Below, piece after piece: positions 35,213-44,348 of a DNA stretch of 64,000 nucleotides. The notes beneath the pieces were generated by a model. It saw only the letters and a list, made by a program, of their open reading frames with translations, made no database searches and was not told the origin of the DNA. The stretch covers positions 62,001 to 126,000 of the forward strand of contig NZ_FOBB01000003.1 of assembly GCF_900109685.1 (NCBI RefSeq), in the 5' to 3' direction. A program made the translations under genes and the position numbers. The stretch is from Chitinophaga rupis. Lineage in GTDB: Bacteria; Bacteroidota; Bacteroidia; Chitinophagales; Chitinophagaceae. Position 1 is the stretch's first letter, and each line of letters begins with the position of its first letter.

Positions 35213-38200
35213 AACATCTTAACAATGGGAATCAGAATTTCTACCAGCGTACCTTCCTTGTTTCCAAACCCAGACTTAAATTTATCAATTATTTCTAACT
35301 TTCCAACACTTCCATTAAAAGATTTTATAATCTGCAACCGCTCCTTAATGACGCTCAAAGCAGTGGATTCGTGCTTTACCAGGCGTCCTGTTTTAATACT
35401 ATTGGAGTGTTCCCAGCCTATTCCATCATCGTCTACGGCGCAGTAAAGCAGGTCGTCCACCATTTCCAGCCGGATCTCCAGGTGACCGGCGCTGTTCTTA
35501 GGCGCCAGGCCATGTTTAATGGCATTTTCCACAATGGGCTGTATGATCATGGGCGGAATATATACCGTATAATCCTTTAATTCAGGCTCAATACCAAAGT
35601 GATAGGTAAAGCTATGGGCAAAACGGATCTTTTCCAGCTCCAGGTAGCGGGTAAGGAAGGCTATTTCCTCCTCCATGGATATGTAAGACTTCCGGGAGTT
35701 GTTCAACATTTGCCGCATGAGGGTGGCAAAATCGGCCAGGAAGTTCAGCGCCTGCTTTTCCTCTTTTTCCAGGATCAGGTGCTGTACCGAGTTCAGGGAG
35801 TTAAAAATGAAGTGCGGGTTCATCTGGTTGGTGAGCGCTTTGGCTTCCAGCTCGGCAATGCGCCGGTTATATTCTGTTTTCCGTTTTTCTGCCAGCTTAA
35901 TGCGCCTTACAATGTAGCGCAGGATGGCCAGCACGCCCAGCATACCTATTAAAATAAGGATGCCCCTGGCCCACCACTGCTGGTACCACTGCGGCAGTAT
36001 GCTTACGGAGATGGTTACCGGCTGGCTCCAGTCGCTTTTATATTTGCGGGCCCTTAGCAACAGCTTGTAGTCACCGGGCTGCAGGTCGGGGAAGGGAATA
36101 ATGTTACTCATGGTGGTGGTCCAGCCACTGGCGGTATCACTGGAAAAGTTGTACTGGTACTCCACCAGGTCCGGCAGGTCAAAGGCTATAGCGCCAAACT
36201 CCACCTCAAAAGAAGTTTTGCGTTTGTACAGGTGTACAAAGTTATTGCGGGGCAGGTAGGTGGTATCGCTGTAGCGGATGGCGCTCAGGTACACAGTGGG
36301 TGGTATGGTATCTACCGGCATATTATGGTCGTTGAAATAACAGAGCCCGTTGGAGGTGGCAATGTATAACATGCCCTGCTGGTAGTATACGCCCCGGGTA
36401 TCGTCCGACATCAACCCATCATTAGAGGTAATATTGCGGATAATGGTCTGCTTTTTTATATCTATAACGGATACGCCCCGGTTGGTGGATACGTATAGCC
36501 GTCCAATGCCATCATAATACAGCTGCTGGCAAATGTCGCTGGCCAGGTTATCGGCAGAAGTGATGTGTTTTTCTACCTTATTATTACGTACTGCATAAAT
36601 ACCCTGGTCGCTGGTGCCCACCCATAAATAGCCATCCACCCATTTCAGGTCTTTAATGCTTTGCTTCTGCAGCTCCCCATCTACAGGGGCCAGGTGCAGG
36701 TTACGGCGGGTATCGGTGGCATAGTACAAACCGTTGTTGGTGCCCAGGTAATAGGCTGTATCGCCGCTGCAGGCTATTGAAGTGATGAGGGGCTGGGACT
36801 CCTGCCAGGGAATGGTATAACCGTCCAGGAGCGTGATCTGGTCTTTAGCAGCTACCCTTACTTTTCCGGAAGCAGAAATATCTACGTCCTTCAGGTTCTT
36901 AAGCGGCATTAACAGGGCGGTCTTTTGCCGGGTGGTGTTAAAGGTGTAAAGGCCATTGTCGGCTCCTATTAATACTTCATCATTCTTGTAAGGTAAAATA
37001 CAGAGTATGCTGTTACGGCCACTGGAGGTATCCAGCGTATACTGGCGGAAGCGGCGGCTGGCATCCCGGGTATTTAACACGCCTGCACTTAGTACGCCTG
37101 CATTTTGCCCTACCAGCAGCATACCTGTTTTTTTATCGCGCAGAATGCTGAAGATGGAATGGGAATAGAGGCCGTTGGTATTATCCAGGTAATTGAAGTA
37201 AAAGTTTTTGTAAGGAATGTTATACACTCCATCTCCAAACGTGGTGATCCAGATATTACCGTCCCGGTCCTTCAGCAAACCGGTAATGTAGTGGTTATCC
37301 AGCAGCTTGGTTACATTCCGGGCGCCCCGGAAAAAGTCTTTCAGGTAAAACAGGGCCCGTTGGGTACCTACCCACAGGTTATCGTTATCCAGGCAAAGGC
37401 TGGTAATTTCGTCTGTTATGCCCCAGTCGTGGCCATTGAAGAAGCAGATCACCTCTTTAGGCGTGTAGCTGTATACGGTATTCTTTAGAATAAGCACCGG
37501 GTTACCGCGGATGCGTGCTACAAAAGTCTCATCATCCAGCGGGTAAGGCGAGATCGGAAAGCTCTTTTGATCCTTGCCAAAATCGTCGTCTTTAACGTAG
37601 CTTACATGAAAATAGGGTTCCAGGGGCCTAAAGAGATCATTATGCCATAGAAAGTAGAAAAGGTTTGTTGGCAGGCGTTTGTACTTGTATTCGATCTTTT
37701 TATTATCATACAGGGAAACGCGGTTATCCGAGTTCTGGAACCAGACCATGTTGACTGAATCCTCAAAGGCATGCTGCATGTAATGCCCGTAGTTGTTGAA
37801 GATCAGGGAAGAATCGTTGCTTTCAGTGTGAATGGTATAGTTGCCATAATAAGAGGGCTTACCGTTTAATGTGAAGAACCAAACGCGTCCCCTGGTATCG
37901 GGAACCAGCTTGATCACATCATTATCGGTAAGCCCATCTTTTTTGGAATAATTGCGGAAGCGTTTACCATCAAACTTACTAACGCCGGTAGGGGTTGCGA
38001 ACCAGATAAACCCGTCCCTGTCCTGTACGGCGGTGTATACGGTGGCATTGGCCAGCCCTTCTTTTACGTTGTAGTTACGGATGATGAGCCCCTGCGCCAG
38101 GACATACTTTCCCGTGCATAATACACTTAGTAACAGTAAAAGTATCGTGCGGGCGCGGCGTGTTCCTTCCAGTGTTGTATGGTAACGCCGGCCCTCTGAT

Positions 38201-38214
38201 TTCTGGCTATTCAT
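35209..38214 (-). CDS. Propeller-type LytS-like sensor histidine kinase
   Basis: A 1001-residue membrane sensor. Order: signal peptide (about 19-40), two-component regulator propeller repeats and a Y_Y_Y domain in the periplasm (about 42-755, repeated WFATPTGVSKFDG, NIWITTFGDGV, YVSTNRGVSVID motifs), one transmembrane helix (about 760-780, WWARGILILIGMLGVLAILRYIV), then the LytS-type kinase domain with the phospho-histidine H801 in QMNPHFIFNSLNSVQHL and an HATPase segment (PIVENAIKHGL, VDDDGIGWE). The architecture resembles the hybrid-like sensors of Bacteroidetes polysaccharide loci, but with a separate regulator. It is 12 bases downstream of proS on the same strand. Confidence 0.95.
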   Translation of the reverse strand: MNSQKSEGRRYHTTLEGTRRARTILLLLLSVLCTGKYVLAQGLIIRNYNVKEGLANATVYTAVQDRDGFIWFATPTGVSKFDGKRFRNYSKKDGLTDNDVIKLVPDTRGRVWFFTLNGKPSYYGNYTIHTESNDSSLIFNNYGHYMQHAFEDSVNMVWFQNSDNRVSLYDNKKIEYKYKRLPTNLFYFLWHNDLFRPLEPYFHVSYVKDDDFGKDQKSFPISPYPLDDETFVARIRGNPVLILKNTVYSYTPKEVICFFNGHDWGITDEITSLCLDNDNLWVGTQRALFYLKDFFRGARNVTKLLDNHYITGLLKDRDGNIWITTFGDGVYNIPYKNFYFNYLDNTNGLYSHSIFSILRDKKTGMLLVGQNAGVLSAGVLNTRDASRRFRQYTLDTSSGRNSILCILPYKNDEVLIGADNGLYTFNTTRQKTALLMPLKNLKDVDISASGKVRVAAKDQITLLDGYTIPWQESQPLITSIACSGDTAYYLGTNNGLYYATDTRRNLHLAPVDGELQKQSIKDLKWVDGYLWVGTSDQGIYAVRNNKVEKHITSADNLASDICQQLYYDGIGRLYVSTNRGVSVIDIKKQTIIRNITSNDGLMSDDTRGVYYQQGMLYIATSNGLCYFNDHNMPVDTIPPTVYLSAIRYSDTTYLPRNNFVHLYKRKTSFEVEFGAIAFDLPDLVEYQYNFSSDTASGWTTTMSNIIPFPDLQPGDYKLLLRARKYKSDWSQPVTISVSILPQWYQQWWARGILILIGMLGVLAILRYIVRRIKLAEKRKTEYNRRIAELEAKALTNQMNPHFIFNSLNSVQHLILEKEEKQALNFLADFATLMRQMLNNSRKSYISMEEEIAFLTRYLELEKIRFAHSFTYHFGIEPELKDYTVYIPPMIIQPIVENAIKHGLAPKNSAGHLEIRLEMVDDLLYCAVDDDGIGWEHSNSIKTGRLVKHESTALSVIKERLQIIKSFNGSVGKLEIIDKFKSGFGNKEGTLVEILIPIVKML

Positions 38215-38226
38215 TATACAGATGCC

Positions 38227-39702
38227 TTAATAAGCGCGTGCAAACAATACCCGTTGTGTTGATGGCTTGCCTGTAAGAATACAGGTGCCTGCTTCGGGTT
38301 TATTGTTTAGTGGAATGCAGCGTATGGTAGCTTTTGTGCGTTCCTTGATCTGCTCTTCTGTTTCGGTTGTACCGTCCCAATGTGCTGCAATAAATCCTCC
38401 TTTTTCGTCCAGCAATTTTTCAAATTCTTCAAAGGTATCGGCAGGTGTAATGTGGTCGTCGCGGTAAGCTTTTGCTTTGTTGTATATGTTCTGCTGGATC
38501 TCTTCCAGCAGGTCTTTAATACGCTGTGCAAGACCGTCCAGCGAAAGGCTCATTTTTTCTTTAGTATCGCGGCGGGCTACTTCGGCTACATTATTTTCCA
38601 GGTCCCTGGCGCCCATGGCTATACGTACGGGCACGCCCTTCATTTCATACTCAGCAAATTTCCAGCCAGGTCTGTTATTATCGTTATCATCATATTTAAC
38701 GCTGATGCCTGCACGTTTTAGCTCCTGCATAAGGCTGTCCACTTTCTCATCAATTTTAGCCTTTTGCTCATCATTTTTGTAGATGGGTACAATCACTACC
38801 TGCAGGGGGGCTATGCGCGGGGGCAGCACCAGGCCATCATCATCGCTGTGCGCCATTACCAGCGCGCCTATGAGGCGGGTAGAAACTCCCCAGGAGGTAG
38901 CCCATACATATTCCAGCTTATTCTCTTTATTGGAGAACTGTACTTCAAAGGCTTTGGCAAAGTTCTGTCCCAGGAAATGGGAAGTACCGGCCTGCAGGGC
39001 TTTACCATCCTGCATCAATGCTTCAATACAATAAGTATCAATAGCACCGGCAAACCTTTCTGCGGGTGATTTTACACCTTTAATAACGGGCATGGCCATA
39101 TAATTCTCCGCAAAATCGGCATATACATCCAGCATGCGCAGGGTTTCCTCTACGGCCTCGTCTGCGGTGGCATGGGCGGTATGCCCTTCCTGCCACAGGA
39201 ATTCTGCGGTACGCAGGAACAGGCGGGTACGCATTTCCCAGCGCACTACGTTGGCCCATTGATTAATGAGCAGCGGCAGATCGCGGTAAGAACGGATCCA
39301 GTCCTTATAAGTGTTCCAGATAATAGTTTCGGAGGTAGGGCGAATGATCAGCTCTTCTTCCAGCTTTGCTTCCGGGTCTACTATTACGCCGCCGCCATTG
39401 GGATCATTCTTTAAACGGTAGTGGGTTACTACGGCACATTCCTTGGCAAAACCTTCTACGTGGTCTGCTTCGCGGCTTAAAAAGCTCTTGGGAATGAATA
39501 AGGGAAAATAAGCGTTCTGGTGGCCGGTGTCCTTGAACTTTTTGTCCAGCACATCGCGCATGCCTTCCCATAACGCAAAACCATATGGTTTTATCACCAT
39601 ACAGCCTCTTACAGGTGAATAATCTGCTAAACCGCCTTTTAAAACCAGGTCGTTATACCATTGGGAATAATCTGCTGAACGGGACGTAATTTCTTTACTC
39701 AT
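38227..39702 (-). CDS. proS: Prolyl-tRNA synthetase, archaeal/eukaryotic-like type
   Basis: A 491-residue class IIa synthetase of the type without the bacterial editing insertion. Motif 2 ([21 protein letters not shown]), motif 3 ([21 protein letters not shown]), and the C-terminal zinc-like domain ending RVLFARAY, a C-terminal Tyr typical of this type, are visible. Start: ATG 39702, [20 protein letters not shown] is a family N-terminus. Expected in the cytosol. It is immediately upstream of the histidine kinase gene and may share its transcript. Confidence 0.97.
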   Translation of the reverse strand: MSKEITSRSADYSQWYNDLVLKGGLADYSPVRGCMVIKPYGFALWEGMRDVLDKKFKDTGHQNAYFPLFIPKSFLSREADHVEGFAKECAVVTHYRLKNDPNGGGVIVDPEAKLEEELIIRPTSETIIWNTYKDWIRSYRDLPLLINQWANVVRWEMRTRLFLRTAEFLWQEGHTAHATADEAVEETLRMLDVYADFAENYMAMPVIKGVKSPAERFAGAIDTYCIEALMQDGKALQAGTSHFLGQNFAKAFEVQFSNKENKLEYVWATSWGVSTRLIGALVMAHSDDDGLVLPPRIAPLQVVIVPIYKNDEQKAKIDEKVDSLMQELKRAGISVKYDDNDNNRPGWKFAEYEMKGVPVRIAMGARDLENNVAEVARRDTKEKMSLSLDGLAQRIKDLLEEIQQNIYNKAKAYRDDHITPADTFEEFEKLLDEKGGFIAAHWDGTTETEEQIKERTKATIRCIPLNNKPEAGTCILTGKPSTQRVLFARAY

Positions 39703-39980
39703 AAAACGTTAGATACGCTGATGGGCCGCTGATCTCCCGCGAATGTAATCACAGGGCCTTTGGCTTAGTTTTTGCTATAATATTAAAAGGAAAAATCTTA
39801 CAAACCTACATGAAAATCAGAAAGCCGCAAACAGTTCGTTAAAAATAATGGATGTATGTAAGCAGGGACACAGGATTGTAACATTTTATAGCCCATTACC
39901 GTTTATACTTTTATATTGTTTTGTTTCCGTTAAAATAGAGTAAATTTACTATATAATTTGTTGATTAAATCAGTTTCAAA

Positions 39981-40970
39981 ATGAAATCCACACTATATGC
40001 AGCCGGAGCCGCTTTGCTTATATTGAGCAGCTGTTCTACCGCGTATAAGTCCGCCCGTACCCCGGATGATGTTTACTACTCACCCAAGTCCGAAAAGACC
40101 TATGCGTCCAACAGCAACAACAGGCAGAACCAGGGACAAACGAGCGTAGCGGCTGCCGATGACCAGGACGGTACCTATGTTACCTACGATGATGAAGACC
40201 AGGGAGATTATGCACGCAGGTTAGACCGTTTCAACAACCCATCTTACAGTGGTTCCTACTATAACGATGGCGCTCCCAATATTTACATGAACAATTATTA
40301 CGGCAGCGGTTTTGGCTATGGTTATAGTCCTTACAGCTACTGGGGCGGTGGCTTTGGCTCCCCCTACTATGGCAGCTACTGGGGTCCTTCCATCAGCATT
40401 GGCTTAGGCTTTGGCTGGGGCAGCGGTTTTGGTTATGGCTACAGCCCCTGGGCTTACAACCCATGGTATAGCCCCTGGTACTCACCGTACTACGGTGGTT
40501 ATTATGGCGGCGGCTATTATGGCCACTACCCGGGCGCATATGGCGGCGGCTACTATTCTGCTCCAAGCCGTGGGTACCGTACCCGTAACAGCTTTGGCGG
40601 CACCGGCTATACCGGCAACCGTGTAATTGGAAGCAATGGTAATACCAGCGGCGATTACCGCCCGCGCAGGATCTTCTCCAGCCCGAATAATAACGGCGGC
40701 TTTAACAACGGTGGCAGAACCAGTGGTAATAATGGCAGTGGCTACCAGCCCCGCCGGATCTTCCGCTCCTCTCCCAGCGAAACCCCGACCGTAAACCCGG
40801 GTAACAACGGCGGTGGCGGCAGAAGGATCTTCTCCGCTCCTGAAAACAATTCTCCTGCTCCGCAACGTACCTTTAGTGCACCCAGCCGTAGCTTTAGCGC
40901 GCCTTCTGCACCGTCTAACAGCGGTGGTGGCGGCGGAGGCGGTGGCCGTACTTTCCGTACCAGAAACTAA
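39981..40970 (+). CDS. Gly/Tyr-rich lipoprotein with RRIFSxP repeats
   Basis: A 329-residue protein. The lipobox is LILSSCS (Cys about 18). Residues about 85-200 are extremely rich in Gly, Tyr, Ser, Trp and Pro (GFGYGYSPY, GGYYGGGYYGHYPG), resembling prion-like or adhesive low-complexity sequences. The C-terminal third carries repeats of RRIFSSP, RRIFRSSP, RRIFSAP, QRTFSAP and RSFSAP, then a poly-Gly run. Probably an outer membrane or surface lipoprotein. It has no Cys besides the lipidated one. The high Gly/Tyr content suggests self-assembly or a structural role, but this is a guess. A terminator follows, and the porin gene is 95 bases downstream. Confidence 0.75.
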   Translation: MKSTLYAAGAALLILSSCSTAYKSARTPDDVYYSPKSEKTYASNSNNRQNQGQTSVAAADDQDGTYVTYDDEDQGDYARRLDRFNNPSYSGSYYNDGAPNIYMNNYYGSGFGYGYSPYSYWGGGFGSPYYGSYWGPSISIGLGFGWGSGFGYGYSPWAYNPWYSPWYSPYYGGYYGGGYYGHYPGAYGGGYYSAPSRGYRTRNSFGGTGYTGNRVIGSNGNTSGDYRPRRIFSSPNNNGGFNNGGRTSGNNGSGYQPRRIFRSSPSETPTVNPGNNGGGGRRIFSAPENNSPAPQRTFSAPSRSFSAPSAPSNSGGGGGGGGRTFRTRN

Positions 40971-40998
40971 ATACCACCTTCTTTCCTATAGAGAAAAC

Positions 40999-41032
40999 AA
41001 ATACCCTGGCATCAAACACCAGGGTATTTTTT
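40999..41032 (+). terminator. Terminator after the Gly/Tyr-rich gene
   Basis: AAATACCCTGG and CCAGGGTATTT with a 9-base loop and a following T-run. Confidence 0.92.
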
Positions 41033-41065
41033 AATTCAGCTATACTATCTCAAAACGTTAAAAGA

Positions 41066-42616
41066 ATGATTAAAAAAGTTGCGTTGACCTTTGCAATGAC
41101 CGGGATCTGTTATGCCGTGAGCGCGCAAACCATTACGGATGCATTGCGTTACAGCACCACCAATCCAACCGGTTCATCCCGCATACTGGCTACCGGCGGC
41201 GCGGCCGGCTCACTGGGCGGCGACTACAGCTCCATGTTCATTAACCCCGCAGGTGTGGCTTTCTTTAAGACCAGCGAGGCTGGTTTTTCACTGGGTTTCC
41301 AGAACTCGTCGAACACCGGCACTTACCTGGGTACCAAGGGAAGCGATAACCGGGGTAACCTGTATGTGAACAGTGCGGCGTTTATATTTGGCGGCAGTAA
41401 GAAGAACCCCAACAGCAAATGGGAGAACTTTTCCATTGGCCTGGGCATTACCCGTACCAATAACTATAACGACCAGGTATATTACCGGGGCGTAAACAAA
41501 GAATCGTCTTTTTCAGATAACTACCTGATACAGCTGCGCGGCGTTACAGACCCGAACCAGCTAAGCAGCGACGGGCAGTATGCGCATGGCGCCGACCTGG
41601 CCTATAAAACCGGCCTGATAGGCCCCCATACTACCAATGGGCAGCCGGATGGCGCCTGGGAAAGCATTGTTCCGGTAACCAGCGGCATTACCCAGGAAAA
41701 CACCTTCCTTTCCAAAGGCAGCGCCAATGAGATCAACCTTTCTGTGGGCGGTAATTACAGCGACCAGTTCTATATTGGCGGCAGCTTAAACATTCCGCAG
41801 TACCATTATGAAAGCACCCGCACTTTCCGGGAAACGAACACTTCCAGCACACAGAGCCCGCTGAACTACTATGATGTAGTGGAAGACCTGACCACTGACG
41901 GGGTAGGCTTTAATACGAAGATCGGGGTTATTTACCGGCCTGTAGCGCCTTTACGGATAGGCCTTACCTATGTATCGCCTACCTGGGCATCTTTCACGGA
42001 CAATTATATTACCAGCATGGTAACCGATACCAAGGATTTTGGCGTGCAGGTGGCCAACTCAACGGAAACCAATAATGGTTATTCCGATGAGTCCAAATAT
42101 AACGTTACCACGCCTATGAAGGGTATTGCCAGCTTAAGCTATGTATTTCGCCCGGCAGGCGGGGATATGACCAAGCCTTCCGGTTTCATTACGGCGGACT
42201 ATGAGTATACGAACTTTTCTTCCATGAAAATGAAGATGAAGAATGGCGGCCCTAATGACCAGGCGGATTCTCAAACGCTGAACCAGGCTATTGATAATAC
42301 ATACCAGGCGGCTTCCAACTTCCGTGTTGGCGGTGAGCTGAAGCTGAATATTTTCGCTGTCCGCGCAGGTTTTGCCTATTATGGCAATCCCTATAAGATC
42401 AGCGGTATAGATGGTTCCCGTACTTACTATACTGGTGGCGTAGGCTACCGTAACCATGGCCTGTACATTGACCTGGCGCTGGTTTATGGCAGCAATACCC
42501 GCCAGGATCAGCCTTACACAGTGCTGCCTAACCAGGAGAATGTACCATCACCCAAACCGGCAGAGATCAAGAATAATATTGCGAATGTAACGGCGACTAT
42601 AGGGTTCAAGTTTTAA
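41066..42616 (+). CDS. OmpP1/FadL-like outer membrane transport protein
   Basis: A 516-residue outer membrane beta-barrel of the OmpP1/FadL/TodX type, which takes up hydrophobic compounds such as long-chain fatty acids. Signal peptide at residues 1-20 (ending VSAQ). The N-terminus DALRYSTTNPTGSSRILATGGAAGSLGGDYSSMFINPAG corresponds to the hatch region with the NPAG motif. Beta-strands alternate through to a terminal TIGFKF, ending in a Phe as expected. The stop TAA begins a TAATTACGAATT arm, and a strong terminator follows at 42631. Confidence 0.93.
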   Translation: MIKKVALTFAMTGICYAVSAQTITDALRYSTTNPTGSSRILATGGAAGSLGGDYSSMFINPAGVAFFKTSEAGFSLGFQNSSNTGTYLGTKGSDNRGNLYVNSAAFIFGGSKKNPNSKWENFSIGLGITRTNNYNDQVYYRGVNKESSFSDNYLIQLRGVTDPNQLSSDGQYAHGADLAYKTGLIGPHTTNGQPDGAWESIVPVTSGITQENTFLSKGSANEINLSVGGNYSDQFYIGGSLNIPQYHYESTRTFRETNTSSTQSPLNYYDVVEDLTTDGVGFNTKIGVIYRPVAPLRIGLTYVSPTWASFTDNYITSMVTDTKDFGVQVANSTETNNGYSDESKYNVTTPMKGIASLSYVFRPAGGDMTKPSGFITADYEYTNFSSMKMKMKNGGPNDQADSQTLNQAIDNTYQAASNFRVGGELKLNIFAVRAGFAYYGNPYKISGIDGSRTYYTGGVGYRNHGLYIDLALVYGSNTRQDQPYTVLPNQENVPSPKPAEIKNNIANVTATIGFKF

Positions 42617-42630
42617 TTACGAATTGTATT

Positions 42631-42678
42631 CCATATAAAAAAAGTCCTGCACTGTCATGCAGGACTTTTTTTATATGG
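42631..42678 (+). terminator. Strong terminator after the porin gene
   Basis: A near-perfect 21-bp stem (CCATATAAAAAAAGTCCTGC paired with GCAGGACTTTTTTTATATGG) with a 6-base loop. It could serve both strands, but miaA on the minus strand stops later (42758) so the other use is also possible. Confidence 0.92.
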
Positions 42679-42719
42679 ATAGCTTTTGCGTATACAGTAT
42701 TGATGGCCGGTGTGGTACT

Positions 42720-42766
42720 ACATCCGCTATTATTAATTATTCATTCTTCATTATTAATTAAACAGT
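42720..42766. repeat. ATTATTAATTATTCATT spacer tract
   Basis: A degenerate tract of ATTATTAATTA and TTCATT units ending at the miaA stop. A matching tract at 45824-45850 (TTAATTAATAATTCAG) precedes the CCA-enzyme gene. Confidence 0.55.
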
Positions 42767-43654
42767 GTGCTGGAGATGCTGCAGTACTGCGTGATGGTCG
42801 CGGGCATCAAACCAGGTGATCTCTGCATCTTTACGGAACCAGGTAAGCTGGCGTTTGGCGTATTGGCGGGTATGGGTTTTAATGAGGTCTATGGCGGTAT
42901 CCAGGGAAGTGGCGCCATCCAGGTGATCGAATATTTCCTGGTAACCCACAGTTTGTAAAGCGTTGTGATGCCGGTAGGGCAATACATGCTGCACTTCTGC
43001 TACCAGGCCGGAGGCTATCATATGATCTACCCGGGTATGGATGTTCTGATGCAGGAGCTCTTTAGGTAAGGTGATGCCTATTTTAATAATGCGGAAATCC
43101 CTTTGTACGCGGGGCGCCGTTCTGAAGGTGGTAATGGAGCGGCCTGTAGCCCTGAGCACTTCCAGCGCGCGCATTAAACGCATGGGGTTTTGGATCTCTG
43201 CATTGGCATAAAAGCCGGGATCCTGCTCCTGTACCTGCTGCTGCAGCCAGGGAAGCCCTTTCTGCTCATATTGAGCGGTAATTTGCTGCCGGATGGCTGC
43301 AGGGATGGGCGGCATATCATCTATGCCTTCGCAAAAGGCTTTTATGTACAGGCCTGTGCCGCCGCACATCACTGCTACCTCATTGTTTGCAAAGATCTGT
43401 TGGGTGTATTGCAGGGCCAGTTTTTCAAACAGACCCGCGCTTACTTCTTCTTTTATGGAATGGGAATCAATAAAATAATGTGGAACGGTTTGTAATTCCT
43501 GCGGGGAGGGTTTGGCTGTGCCAATGCTTAACTCCCTGTAACACTGACGGCTATCCGCAGAAATAACAGCCGTTCCAAATGTTTGCGCTATCCGTATAGC
43601 CAGGGCGGTTTTGCCGGAAGCGGTAGGACCGGAGAGGATGATGACAGTGCGCAT
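42758..43654 (-). CDS. miaA: tRNA dimethylallyltransferase
   Basis: Adds a dimethylallyl group to A37 of tRNAs that read U-starting codons. The P-loop is GPTASGKTALAI (residues 8-19), SADSRQCYRELSIGTAKP is the substrate block, and the C-terminal KTHTRQYAKRQLTWFRKD is the tRNA-contact segment. 298 residues is typical. It is 8 bases downstream of the PRiA4-type gene on the same strand, so probably co-transcribed. Confidence 0.97.
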   Translation of the reverse strand: MRTVIILSGPTASGKTALAIRIAQTFGTAVISADSRQCYRELSIGTAKPSPQELQTVPHYFIDSHSIKEEVSAGLFEKLALQYTQQIFANNEVAVMCGGTGLYIKAFCEGIDDMPPIPAAIRQQITAQYEQKGLPWLQQQVQEQDPGFYANAEIQNPMRLMRALEVLRATGRSITTFRTAPRVQRDFRIIKIGITLPKELLHQNIHTRVDHMIASGLVAEVQHVLPYRHHNALQTVGYQEIFDHLDGATSLDTAIDLIKTHTRQYAKRQLTWFRKDAEITWFDARDHHAVLQHLQHTV

Positions 43655-43662
43655 GGGAGGAA

Positions 43663-44235
43663 TTAAAACGCTTCTTCGTCTCCGGCTACTTCTTCTTCAT
43701 CATCCTCCGCGTTTTCGTCGTCTTCGCCTTCTTCGCCGAAACCATCTTCACTCATGCCTTCTTTATTAAGATCGTATTTTTCTTCCATTTCCACCAGCTT
43801 ATCGCCTATGAGGCCTTTGGTGCCGTACTGGCTGGGGGCCAGGCCTTCTTTGCGTACGCAGAAGGGGTACATCATTTTGGCATTCTCCTCTTTGGAAATG
43901 CCGATCAGCTCAACCAGGAACGTCCAGTTCTTGGCAAAGTCATAGAGGTATATAAACTTCTGGTTAGGGGCCTTTACAGCTGCTGCAATAGGGGTATCCG
44001 ACATCAGCAGGGGTTCTGCTTTGCGGGGCACATTATCAGCTTCCAGTATGATCTCACGTCCGCGCTGCCAGTTATCGTTGCTACGGTAAAAGGTGGCTTT
44101 ATGTTTAGTGTCAAACTCAAAAGATTGTAAAATGCTCTGATGAAATTGTAGAAAGGTTTGATTTGGCTTTATGGCTATATCCCTGTAAACGCTTTCATCT
44201 TCTTCCCAGTAAACTCTGAATTTCAAAACCGGCAT
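43663..44235 (-). CDS. PRiA4_ORF3-like protein with acidic tail
   Basis: A 190-residue protein matching the plasmid pRiA4b ORF-3-like family (MPVLKFRVYWEEDESVYRDIAIKPNQTFLQFHQSILQSF, FIYLYDFAKNWTFLVELI). The last about 35 residues are almost all Asp/Glu (EGEDDENAEDDEEEVAGDEE), an unusual acidic tail. The family has no clear function; the name from a plasmid does not imply mobility here. A -7 element (TATATTTG, complement 44238-44245) lies directly before the ATG, so its transcript would be leaderless. It sits with miaA. Confidence 0.85.
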   Translation of the reverse strand: MPVLKFRVYWEEDESVYRDIAIKPNQTFLQFHQSILQSFEFDTKHKATFYRSNDNWQRGREIILEADNVPRKAEPLLMSDTPIAAAVKAPNQKFIYLYDFAKNWTFLVELIGISKEENAKMMYPFCVRKEGLAPSQYGTKGLIGDKLVEMEEKYDLNKEGMSEDGFGEEGEDDENAEDDEEEVAGDEEAF

Positions 44236-44237
44236 GA

Positions 44238-44245
44238 CAAATATA
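44238..44245 (-). promoter_or_regulatory. -7 element before the PRiA4-like gene
   Basis: The minus strand reads TATATTTG, a full TAnnTTTG match, ending 2 bases before the ATG at 44235. Confidence 0.55.
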
Positions 44246-44348
44246 TGTTATAGGTTTTAGTAATGTTTTAGTAACAATGTGGCATTTACCGCCGCAAAAA
44301 TGATGCTTGATTCAAGATCGATCCTTTAACCACGTAAATTTACCACTT

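Noticed and set aside
43663..44235. Mobile-element origin suggested by the pRiA4 family name
   Set aside because: The gene sits among tRNA-maturation genes with no terminal repeats or transposase; the name reflects a first plasmid example only.
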